NCBI GenBank assembly: GCA_964555295.1
Contig: CAZKRL010000029.1
Location: 1-39,118, forward strand
Reading direction: 5' to 3'
From: CAZKRL01 sp964555295
Lineage (GTDB): Bacteria; Bacteroidota; Bacteroidia; Flavobacteriales_D; Sanyastnellaceae
DNA: 39,118 nt
In this document: in pieces, positions 33,453 through 39,118 of the stretch
Layout: the number at the start of each line of letters is the position of its first letter
Numbering within the stretch: position 1 is the stretch's first letter
Translations under genes and position numbers: made by a program
The notes under the pieces: generated by a model
What the model saw: only the letters and a program-made list of their open reading frames with translations
What the model was told of the DNA's origin: nothing
Database searches by the model: none

Positions 33453-34699
33453 TTGAATACGCTTGTAAGTTGATGGATGCTCGCTTTCAAACTAAAGGTG
33501 CTGATGTCGAACTCACCGCGCGAAATAAAACCCTCATGATGTAATACATCATACCACGGAAATTTATCTCCTGACATCCACGCATATCCAAGCTTGTTTT
33601 CTCTCACATAATCAGCCACTGCACCCCCTTGTGTAGCTACGATAAAAGGTTTTTTCAGTGGCAAATAGTCGTAGAATTTAGTAGAAAAAACGTGATTCAG
33701 GTGTTGGGGCAGAATGATCAGCAACGCGTCAGCTCTTGCGGCAATCTCGTAAAATGATTTACCTGCCGAAGGGAAAAATTTAACACCGTCGACCCCAGTT
33801 AAAACGTGTGGTTTCCGCGCATCAGTATAAATGTGCAATTCCACGCGCGGTTTACTATTTGGATGATTCTTGAAAAATGCAATCAGTTGTCGTATCTCAA
33901 CGTCCATGTCCTGATAGATATCACCACCATAAACGATTTGGAAAAACTCTCTTTCCACTGCTGGTTTTATGTCGACCTGCAAATGCATAAAATCATCCTC
34001 ATCAAAAAAATGTCTCAACAAAAGTTGTTCCCTGATTACTATGTTGCGTGCTTTAGCAAACTCGTTCATCTCCTGGAGAATAACCGGGTCGGGCGAAACA
34101 ACACAGTTTGCCGAAGCCAAAACTCTCGCCTGTTTATAGCTTTCGTACTCCCGGCGACTTGGGCTTAAATTTTTCATCCCGTGTATTCTCGCATTATGCC
34201 ATGGATCCCTGAAATCCACAATAAACGGCAAGGTTAAGTTATGGTCATTCCAACGGGCAATTTCATACAACATATGCCATGGAGCGCCAGTTGCAATAAT
34301 TCTTGAAATGGGATACTGCTGGCAAACTCGATTACACTGAATCAACAATTGTTTGCCCCATTGTGCAGACAAATCATATATCGTACCTCTGACAACCAAC
34401 CTAAGCCACATTATCGATAACCTATAGAGAAGTTTATCGATAACCGAAGAACCCATATGTGAGAGCACTTGGGGGAAGGTTCTAGGGATTTCAATAACCT
34501 TAATATTGGGATGGTCGACATCGGTAGTCCATGCGCAAGGTGTATTCCCTTTTATTGGCTCGGCCTTTATTACGTGCACCACATATCCCTGAGCGGCTAG
34601 TCCCTTTGCCAACTTACCCCAGCGCCGCCCGCCAATGCCCTGGTTTGGCGGGAAATCATGGTTGATCAGAAGAATGTGTTCTTGCGATTTCATAGACAT
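33449..34699 (-). CDS. Glycosyltransferase family 4-like
   Basis: A 416-residue GT-B protein. The N-terminal region EHILLINHDFPPNQGIGGRR and KLAKGLAAQGYVVHVI fit the acceptor domain of the WbuB-type GT4 group ('FPPNxGIGGRRW'). The C-terminal domain is more divergent: VYGGDIYQDMDVEI, RADALLIILPQHLNHVFSTK and FYDYLPLKKPFIVATQGGAV, the last being the usual K-x-[FY]-[DE]-Y-L donor segment. Four-base overlap with the next gene and nine bases after the HP-motif protein. Donor sugar not readable. Confidence 0.9.
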   Translation of the reverse strand: MSMKSQEHILLINHDFPPNQGIGGRRWGKLAKGLAAQGYVVHVIKAEPIKGNTPCAWTTDVDHPNIKVIEIPRTFPQVLSHMGSSVIDKLLYRLSIMWLRLVVRGTIYDLSAQWGKQLLIQCNRVCQQYPISRIIATGAPWHMLYEIARWNDHNLTLPFIVDFRDPWHNARIHGMKNLSPSRREYESYKQARVLASANCVVSPDPVILQEMNEFAKARNIVIREQLLLRHFFDEDDFMHLQVDIKPAVEREFFQIVYGGDIYQDMDVEIRQLIAFFKNHPNSKPRVELHIYTDARKPHVLTGVDGVKFFPSAGKSFYEIAARADALLIILPQHLNHVFSTKFYDYLPLKKPFIVATQGGAVADYVRENKLGYAWMSGDKFPWYDVLHHEGFISRGEFDISTFSLKASIHQLTSVFK

Positions 34700-34708
34700 T
34701 CTTACAAC

Positions 34709-36034
34709 CTATATCAAAGGTGAGGGGAAGTTATTCCAGAGATACGCTTCCAAATCGTTGTGGTGAAAAAAATCCGCTGTTGTTTGATTCAATGACACAT
34801 CCAATTTGTTGTCAAAATCTTCCTGCTCTGAAAAGCAGATGTTATGAAGCTTACTGTTTTCGATTGGGAAACCCAATTTGCTTCTGCCCGAAATCAAGAT
34901 TTTCATGCCACAATATAACCGCTCATAGATGATTGTGCTGTACGAAGCAATAGCCACGTTAACCTTATCAAAATGCTGAGCGCTACCTCCATTCAGTCGC
35001 ATTAGTTCATAGCGGTCTGTGCCCAGCGTTTTATCATAAAATTCTATCGTGCGGGCAATGATCTTCTCATCCAACTCCTTGGGGTGTGGGTATACAATCA
35101 CGTGAACATCTGGTCTATGCATGCAATAATTTTTGATGAGCGTTAGAATCCTTATCTCATCCTCCTCAACACCTGCGCCATAACCGGCGTGACCCGCAAG
35201 ATTCCGCGCCCATTGACCATGAGAATAAAACCCGAGTACCTTTTCTGGGATACTGGGTTTTGTCAAACAAAATTTTTCATAGTACGTGTGAGCACGTTCC
35301 GGGGGCCACCTCAAAATATTTGAAAACAAAATATCCTTGCCCAACGCAACGATTTCCTCCTCTTGATAAGGGGTGCTAATTACAAGATCATCTGTAAGCG
35401 TTTTGAGATAATGACTGGCGAGAGGCCCGGATGATGGGATTTTACATATTCGCACCGATTGGTCGCGGAGCGCTAAACACATAAAGTTGCTGTCAGACTC
35501 AAACGAGTAAAAATCAAATACGTATTTCAATCCTCGGAAATTCAGATACGCTTTAACAAAAGATATTTCTGCAACAGAAGATATAACCAAGGCAAGATTG
35601 TCCCTTCGCTTATTGAAAATTGCTGCGCATGCGATTGGGAAGGCAAACAAAAGGAAATGCAGTAAGCTTAATTTCCCCGCCATTGGTTGAAATCCGATTG
35701 CATCACGAGGAACAAATGACAGCGAGGATTTTCCTGATGAAGCGGCTACATAACGAAGTATAACATCAGCGTTGGCCACTGTTCCGCCAACCACTGCCGC
35801 CGAAGCAGCATCCCCTTCTATGATAGCTCCAGAGCCGCCGAACCACCTTTTCGAAGTACGCCATAAGACACGAAAGCCGATGAGATAATCACTCCTCGCA
35901 GAACGGGGTAACCTATATGAGTTTTTTTCTAATAACGTGCTTCGCGCAATCCACAAATCTCGGTTTTGTTCGGGGCTCGTTGTTTCTCTTATTCGCCGAT
36001 ACAGTCGGACTGTATTACGAATTTCATTGGTCAT
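34709..36034 (-). CDS. GT-B-like protein with HP and S-T motifs (putative nonulosonic acid transferase)
   Basis: A 441-residue protein I cannot assign to a named family with certainty. The N-terminal half has a Rossmann-like region with one hydrophobic segment (LSLLHFLLFAFPIACAAIF). The second half shows GFYSHGQWARN, an acidic EEDE (290-293), the strand VHVIVYPHPKELDE with His317-Pro318, and NVAIASYSTIIYERLYCGMK with S364/S366/T367. An HP pair followed about 45 residues later by an S-S/T pair is the pattern of bacterial sialyl- and polysialyltransferases, though CDP-glycerol-type and KpsS-like capsule proteins also carry an HP motif. It follows the NeuB-like gene with an 11-base overlap (ATG 36034 inside the end of neuB), so a role in transferring the NeuB product is plausible. 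An upstream codon at 36067 is less likely as start. Confidence 0.6.
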   Translation of the reverse strand: MTNEIRNTVRLYRRIRETTSPEQNRDLWIARSTLLEKNSYRLPRSARSDYLIGFRVLWRTSKRWFGGSGAIIEGDAASAAVVGGTVANADVILRYVAASSGKSSLSFVPRDAIGFQPMAGKLSLLHFLLFAFPIACAAIFNKRRDNLALVISSVAEISFVKAYLNFRGLKYVFDFYSFESDSNFMCLALRDQSVRICKIPSSGPLASHYLKTLTDDLVISTPYQEEEIVALGKDILFSNILRWPPERAHTYYEKFCLTKPSIPEKVLGFYSHGQWARNLAGHAGYGAGVEEDEIRILTLIKNYCMHRPDVHVIVYPHPKELDEKIIARTIEFYDKTLGTDRYELMRLNGGSAQHFDKVNVAIASYSTIIYERLYCGMKILISGRSKLGFPIENSKLHNICFSEQEDFDNKLDVSLNQTTADFFHHNDLEAYLWNNFPSPLI

Positions 36035-36725
36035 ACCCCAACACCTTTCGAATTCTCTCGAATTCAAACGCCGTCTGTTTGATCTCCATCAAATCATTCA
36101 TGTCCATACTCCCCAGATGTGCCTTCTCGGTCTCGAACTGAAACGACTTGCGCAACGTGAAGTGCTTCTCGAGATATTTTGCTCCGTGAGCCGCTGCAAA
36201 TAGAGCTCCCGCGTTGCCAAGCGTGTGGTCGCTTATTCCATGAAAGCAGGAGGTCTTAAAATCTGGCATTGAGAACTCATCTACTCGTGTTGGATACCTC
36301 ACAACACAATACAAGTAAATGGCGTGATCGTGTTTTTCAATTTCGTCGGGATTTGTGTCTGAGGGTATACTCACAAACGTGGGTTTTTTGTGACTCATAA
36401 TCGCGGCGGTGAGCTCAGGAAATTCTTTATGCATTCTCGCCGCTACCTTCAAATAAGGAAGGTCCAACTCAAGACACCAATCAAGACGATCCATCGTAAA
36501 TGGTGTGGCAAACAAAGGGATCCCAACGGAATCTGCGTAGTCCTTTAATCGCCTCAAACCATCTTTACTCAACTCAAGGTAAGCCCGCTCTGAACCGAAT
36601 TGAGTGGCTGTATATAGCTGAACTTTAATCGCATCAGCGCCAGCCATCTTGCTCTGTAGAATCATTTGCTCTGCCACAGCAAGACTGCCGCCGTGTTGTG
36701 GGAAAATTTCTGAGATAACAAACAT
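36024..36725 (-). CDS. Short NeuB-like N-acetylneuraminate synthase family protein (no SAF domain)
   Basis: A 233-residue TIM-barrel protein of the NeuB family, which condenses phosphoenolpyruvate with a six-carbon amino sugar to give a nonulosonic acid. Visible family features: ISEIFPQHGGSLAVAEQMI at the N terminus, AGADAIKVQLY, FATPFTMDRLDW, LKVAARM, the metal-site motifs ISDHTLGN and LEKHFTL, and AHLGSMD. Typical NeuB is about 345 residues; the C-terminal antifreeze-like SAF domain is missing and the next gene begins within the last codons, so this is not a simple truncation at the gene end. ATG 36725 is chosen over the TTG at 36764, since it directly precedes the first strand. No CMP-sugar synthetase is nearby. 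Confidence 0.85.
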   Translation of the reverse strand: MFVISEIFPQHGGSLAVAEQMILQSKMAGADAIKVQLYTATQFGSERAYLELSKDGLRRLKDYADSVGIPLFATPFTMDRLDWCLELDLPYLKVAARMHKEFPELTAAIMSHKKPTFVSIPSDTNPDEIEKHDHAIYLYCVVRYPTRVDEFSMPDFKTSCFHGISDHTLGNAGALFAAAHGAKYLEKHFTLRKSFQFETEKAHLGSMDMNDLMEIKQTAFEFERIRKVLGYDQ

Positions 36726-36736
36726 ATTTTTTCGGA

Positions 36737-36764
36737 CGAATTTAGACCAACAACCTTTACTCAA
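36737..36764 (-). promoter_or_regulatory. Possible internal promoter before the NeuB-like gene
   Basis: On the minus strand TTG (36764-36762), 17 bases, TAAATTCG (36744-36737), eleven bases before ATG 36725. The -7 box differs from TAnnTTTG at one base and is the same octamer seen twice at 5394-5447. Confidence 0.3.
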
Positions 36765-36791
36765 CAGGCAACGCCAAAATATGAGGTTGAT

Positions 36792-37871
36792 TTACATACA
36801 TGACAACAGGTCGCGCACTATGACTTCCGCGCCATTGATTGGAATGTCATGAGAATTCATGGCTTGTGATATCAAGTGAAATTCCTGACTTATAAAGGCG
36901 TTGAGGTATTTGCCTAATCCGCGCTCAAAGGTATCGAGTGAAATGAACGAGCCGAGGTGCCTCTTCTTTAGCATGGTTATGTTTTCAGTCATCTCAGGAT
37001 TCATCGCCTCACCGATCAACAACATGGGAGTTCTCATTCCGATGCATTCTGAAATGGTATTGAAACCTGCCCGCCCGATTACCAAATCCATTGACGCTAC
37101 ATAATCAGCAAGCATCTCTGTTTCGGGAATGAAGCGAAGATTTTTCTGCTCTCTTTGATAACGTGATGAAACGTAGAAAATAAAATCATCTAATGGCGCG
37201 ATATCCGATAGCGCGGCCTGAACCGACGCGTTCAATACCCCCGCGCCGCTGTCCATGATGAGTATTGAAAACTTGCCCCGGTTGTCAAGGTTTTTGCGCT
37301 CAATGTCTCGATGAAGAATCAACGGAACTTGCATGGCTTTACTTCCATAAAAGCGTATGATTTCTTCGGGTGTAAACGGTGGAAAATAAAGTCGTTTAGC
37401 ATCGCCTGCGCATGACATCCAGAACTTAATCAATTGCGTAGAAACCGGCGGAGGATACATTTTGGAGAAGAACCAGTCCCATGTGAAGTGCGCTACACCG
37501 AAGGCGGGAACGCCGCGTAACTTCCCAATTCGAAATGCTTCATACACAAAATCGGAGAGCAGAAAATCGGCGTCTAAACCCGGCGCTTCCTCTTCTATCA
37601 TTTGTTCTGCTTTCTGCTGATGATCTTGATAGCGCTGCTCAATGGCCGCTATATCGGGTGAGCCTCCCGGGTGCTTGTCCCAAGCTATATTGTTGTATTT
37701 ATCGATGAAATCAACCCCGGGAATCATCCTTTTCGCGGCGTCGAGATGAACCGATGTCTGCACCTGAATGGCCAATTCAGGAATAACACGCATCAATTCT
37801 GCAATGACACACCGCTGCCGAACAATATGTCCGTATCCCTCATCCGATAAATAGACCTTACATTTTTTCAT
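36792..37871 (-). CDS. GT28/MurG-like GT-B protein resembling the N-terminal half of L-arabinokinase
   Basis: A 359-residue GT-B protein. It starts KVYLSDEGYGHIVRQR, the 'GxGHxxR' acceptor loop of MurG/PseG-like enzymes, and its second half has the GT28 donor site VIGRAGFNTISECIGMRTPM, with G-x-G-T-x-x-E order. DFLLSDFVYEAFRIGKLRGV and VAHFTWDWFF resemble, in my reading, the GT-like N-terminal region of plant L-arabinokinase (ADFVVSDVV, NFSWDF). Possible roles are sugar transfer or, like PseG or NeuC, hydrolysis or epimerisation of a UDP-sugar that feeds the NeuB-like enzyme encoded 66 bases downstream. Start overlaps the ThiF-like gene by 14 bases. Confidence 0.75.
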   Translation of the reverse strand: MKKCKVYLSDEGYGHIVRQRCVIAELMRVIPELAIQVQTSVHLDAAKRMIPGVDFIDKYNNIAWDKHPGGSPDIAAIEQRYQDHQQKAEQMIEEEAPGLDADFLLSDFVYEAFRIGKLRGVPAFGVAHFTWDWFFSKMYPPPVSTQLIKFWMSCAGDAKRLYFPPFTPEEIIRFYGSKAMQVPLILHRDIERKNLDNRGKFSILIMDSGAGVLNASVQAALSDIAPLDDFIFYVSSRYQREQKNLRFIPETEMLADYVASMDLVIGRAGFNTISECIGMRTPMLLIGEAMNPEMTENITMLKKRHLGSFISLDTFERGLGKYLNAFISQEFHLISQAMNSHDIPINGAEVIVRDLLSCM

Positions 37872-38883
37872 TTGCAGTTACTGATGTGCTCCATTTGCCG
37901 TTGGCAATTTCGCTCAAATTGACCGCGGTCACATTCCTCCTGCCATGAAACCGGGCTATGGTTAGTGCCTGCCTGGCCCGCTCTCCCGATTCACAGAAAA
38001 ATACAAGTTTACTCTTGGCGGGCAACATAGCAAGGTTTTCGGTGAGCACAGAGAACGGGATTTGCAACGCTTCCGCCACACTATCTTTCCTCTCCGCCTC
38101 TTCTCTCACATCGATTAACACAAACGGTTCGTTTGTCAGACCGTCAGAATTTCCCATTGTTACATAAGGATCATCGGTTGGTTTTTCTTTCTGAATCAAA
38201 TCGATTGTCATGCTCCTGCAGATCAAAAAATCCAAGGTCCAAAGTTTGCCGTCCAATTCTGAAGACATGCCGGCAAGAAGTTTCAAAGCTTCACTTGCCA
38301 TAACACCACCTACTGCGCCCAATGCCGGACCCATCACGCCTACTGCAGAACAGGCAGTGGCGGGTTCATCTTTTTGCATTCCCCTAAAAACGGAAGTAAG
38401 TCTTTGTGCCTTTTGTCCATTGATGATGGTCACCTGGCCATCCCACCGGCTGGCTTTCCCATAAACCAAAGGAATCTCATGCCGTTGTGCATATTCTTCT
38501 GCTGATAATGAAGCGCTGAAATTATCGCTGCAATCAAGTATGAGTTGGCATACGGGCAATTGTTCTACCTCCAATGTACTGCCTAAAAACTCCGGAATAA
38601 CTTGAACCATTGTATCGGGGAATTGCGCACTCAAATACCGATGGGTGACTGCAACCTTCATGGTGCCGATATCATTTTTGGTGAAAAGAATTTGACGGTG
38701 AAGATTGGACTCTTCTACCACATCACCATCCACGATTACCATTGTGCGCACGCCGGCTGCGGCGAGGTACGGTAAAATAGCATGTGCAAGACCACCTGCA
38801 CCGATGATAATAACAGACGAGCTCTGAATTCTTTTATGACCTTCACTGCCCAGCTGAATCAATCGTTCGTGAGGATGTATCAT
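37858..38883 (-). CDS. ThiF/MoeB-family E1-like protein fused to a rhodanese domain
   Basis: A 341-residue protein from ATG 38883. Adenylation domain (about 1-230): VIIIGAGGLAHAILPYLAAA, VDGDVVEESNLHRQILF with the catalytic NLHRQ, DIGTMKVAV, LILDCSDNFSA and ATACSAVGVMGPALGAVGG. It activates the C terminus of a sulfur-carrier protein with ATP. C-terminal rhodanese domain (about 250-335): FVLIDVREEAERK and active-site Cys in VFFCESGERARQ. Neither CxxC zinc pair of typical MoeB/ThiF is seen. The frame is open 37 codons further upstream (to 38994), but that stretch is hydrophobic, unlike the family, and reaches towards the acpP promoter. First gene of the glycan run; no molybdopterin or thiamine gene is nearby. 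Confidence 0.9.
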   Translation of the reverse strand: MIHPHERLIQLGSEGHKRIQSSSVIIIGAGGLAHAILPYLAAAGVRTMVIVDGDVVEESNLHRQILFTKNDIGTMKVAVTHRYLSAQFPDTMVQVIPEFLGSTLEVEQLPVCQLILDCSDNFSASLSAEEYAQRHEIPLVYGKASRWDGQVTIINGQKAQRLTSVFRGMQKDEPATACSAVGVMGPALGAVGGVMASEALKLLAGMSSELDGKLWTLDFLICRSMTIDLIQKEKPTDDPYVTMGNSDGLTNEPFVLIDVREEAERKDSVAEALQIPFSVLTENLAMLPAKSKLVFFCESGERARQALTIARFHGRRNVTAVNLSEIANGKWSTSVTANEKM

Positions 38884-38979
38884 GCTGCGCGAAAGTAAAT
38901 GTTCATTGAATGAAATGAATCGAGGAAGGCAGGCCAAACCTCTGATTATCACCGATAAAAACCCTAACCCAAAAAAAAG

Positions 38980-39009
38980 TTGACTCCAAAGCAAAAAAGC
39001 ATACTTTTG
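38980..39009 (+). promoter_or_regulatory. Promoter of acpP, near-perfect Bacteroidota consensus
   Basis: TTG at 38980-38982, 19 bases, TACTTTTG at 39002-39009: an exact match in both boxes and in spacing to TTG-N19-TAnnTTTG. It leaves a leader of about 25 bases before the ATG at 39042. Confidence 0.82.
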
Positions 39010-39041
39010 CCCCCGACTTTAGAACCTTAAATACTAATAAA

Positions 39042-39118
39042 ATGTCAGACGTAGCAAAGAAAGTAACCGCGATTATCGTAGACAAACTCGGCGTAGAGGA
39101 AGTTCAGGTAACCCGCGA
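39042..39118 (+). CDS. acpP: Acyl carrier protein, N-terminal part (cut by window edge)
   Basis: The first 25 codons read MSDVAKKVTAIIVDKLGVEE then VQVTR, the N-terminal helix and first loop of fatty-acid-synthesis acyl carrier proteins (usual form MSDIxxKVxxIIVDKLGVxExxV). The DSL motif with the phosphopantetheine Ser lies beyond the window. It carries growing acyl chains in the cytoplasm. It is divergent from the ThiF-like gene and is preceded by a strong promoter. Confidence 0.93.
   Translation, partial: MSDVAKKVTAIIVDKLGVEEVQVTR

Noticed and set aside
38884..38994. Hydrophobic N-terminal extension of the ThiF-like protein
   Set aside because: The family starts at the HPHERLIQLGSEG segment; the extension is a shadow of the intergenic region reaching towards the acpP promoter.
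1..39118. CRISPR arrays, insertion sequences and prophage genes
   Set aside because: No regularly spaced repeats, transposase or integrase motifs or phage structural genes were seen on either strand.

Overview
The window reads as a chromosomal segment of a member of the Bacteroidota, possibly a Flavobacteriales- or Sphingobacteriales-like lineage. Three things support this: promoter-like sequences of the Bacteroidota type (TTG, about 16-19 bases, TAnnTTTG), an almost complete absence of Shine-Dalgarno sequences, and families typical of the phylum (a START-like small protein, a PhoB-type regulator with a PhoR-like kinase, a degenerate peptidase/TolB/barrel outer-membrane protein, and GldL-like membrane motifs). 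No insertion sequence, phage gene, CRISPR array or rRNA was seen. Coding density is very high and most neighbours overlap or sit a few bases apart.

Layout. 1-65: a tRNA-Met (CAT) cut by the window edge, minus strand, with its own promoter. 0.17-2.9 kb: START-like protein, a GT2 glycosyltransferase and a polysaccharide flippase. 3.0-4.7 kb: a response regulator and histidine kinase pair. 4.7-8.7 kb: a metallo-beta-lactamase-fold hydrolase divergent from a large outer-membrane protein. 8.7-13.1 kb (minus): NAD-dependent epimerase/dehydrogenase, MORN-repeat protein, cysS and an M28 peptidase lipoprotein. 13.1-13.5 kb: a 390-base intergenic region with an orphan terminator and a mutS leader hairpin. 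13.5-16.1 kb: mutS.

16.2-23.2 kb (minus) is the most unusual part: a tightly packed four-gene set. In transcription order it encodes a DUF4062-like plus TIR-like protein, a 1369-residue nSTAND-type NTPase with a central membrane helix and an unrecognised C-terminal half, a multi-pass membrane protein with two GldL-like FK..HW motifs, and a membrane-anchored coiled-coil SpoIIE/RsbU-type phosphatase. I infer a membrane-bound signalling or conflict (immune-type) NTPase module that passes its signal to a partner-switching phosphatase; the combination is not one I recognise as a named system.

23.3-38.9 kb (minus) is a surface-glycan locus in one long co-directional run: ThiF/MoeB-rhodanese, GT28-like GT-B protein, a short NeuB-like synthase, an HP-motif GT-B protein, several GT4-type glycosyltransferases, an acyltransferase 3, a Wzy-like polymerase, an asparagine synthase and finally a RimK-type ligase. 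The NeuB-like enzyme and the HP-motif protein together suggest a nonulosonic-acid-like sugar, but no CMP-sugar synthetase, priming transferase or flippase is present in the run; the only flippase in the window is at 1.5-2.9 kb. The window ends inside acpP on the plus strand, preceded by a near-perfect Bacteroidota promoter. All functions are from reading motifs by eye; no database search was run.
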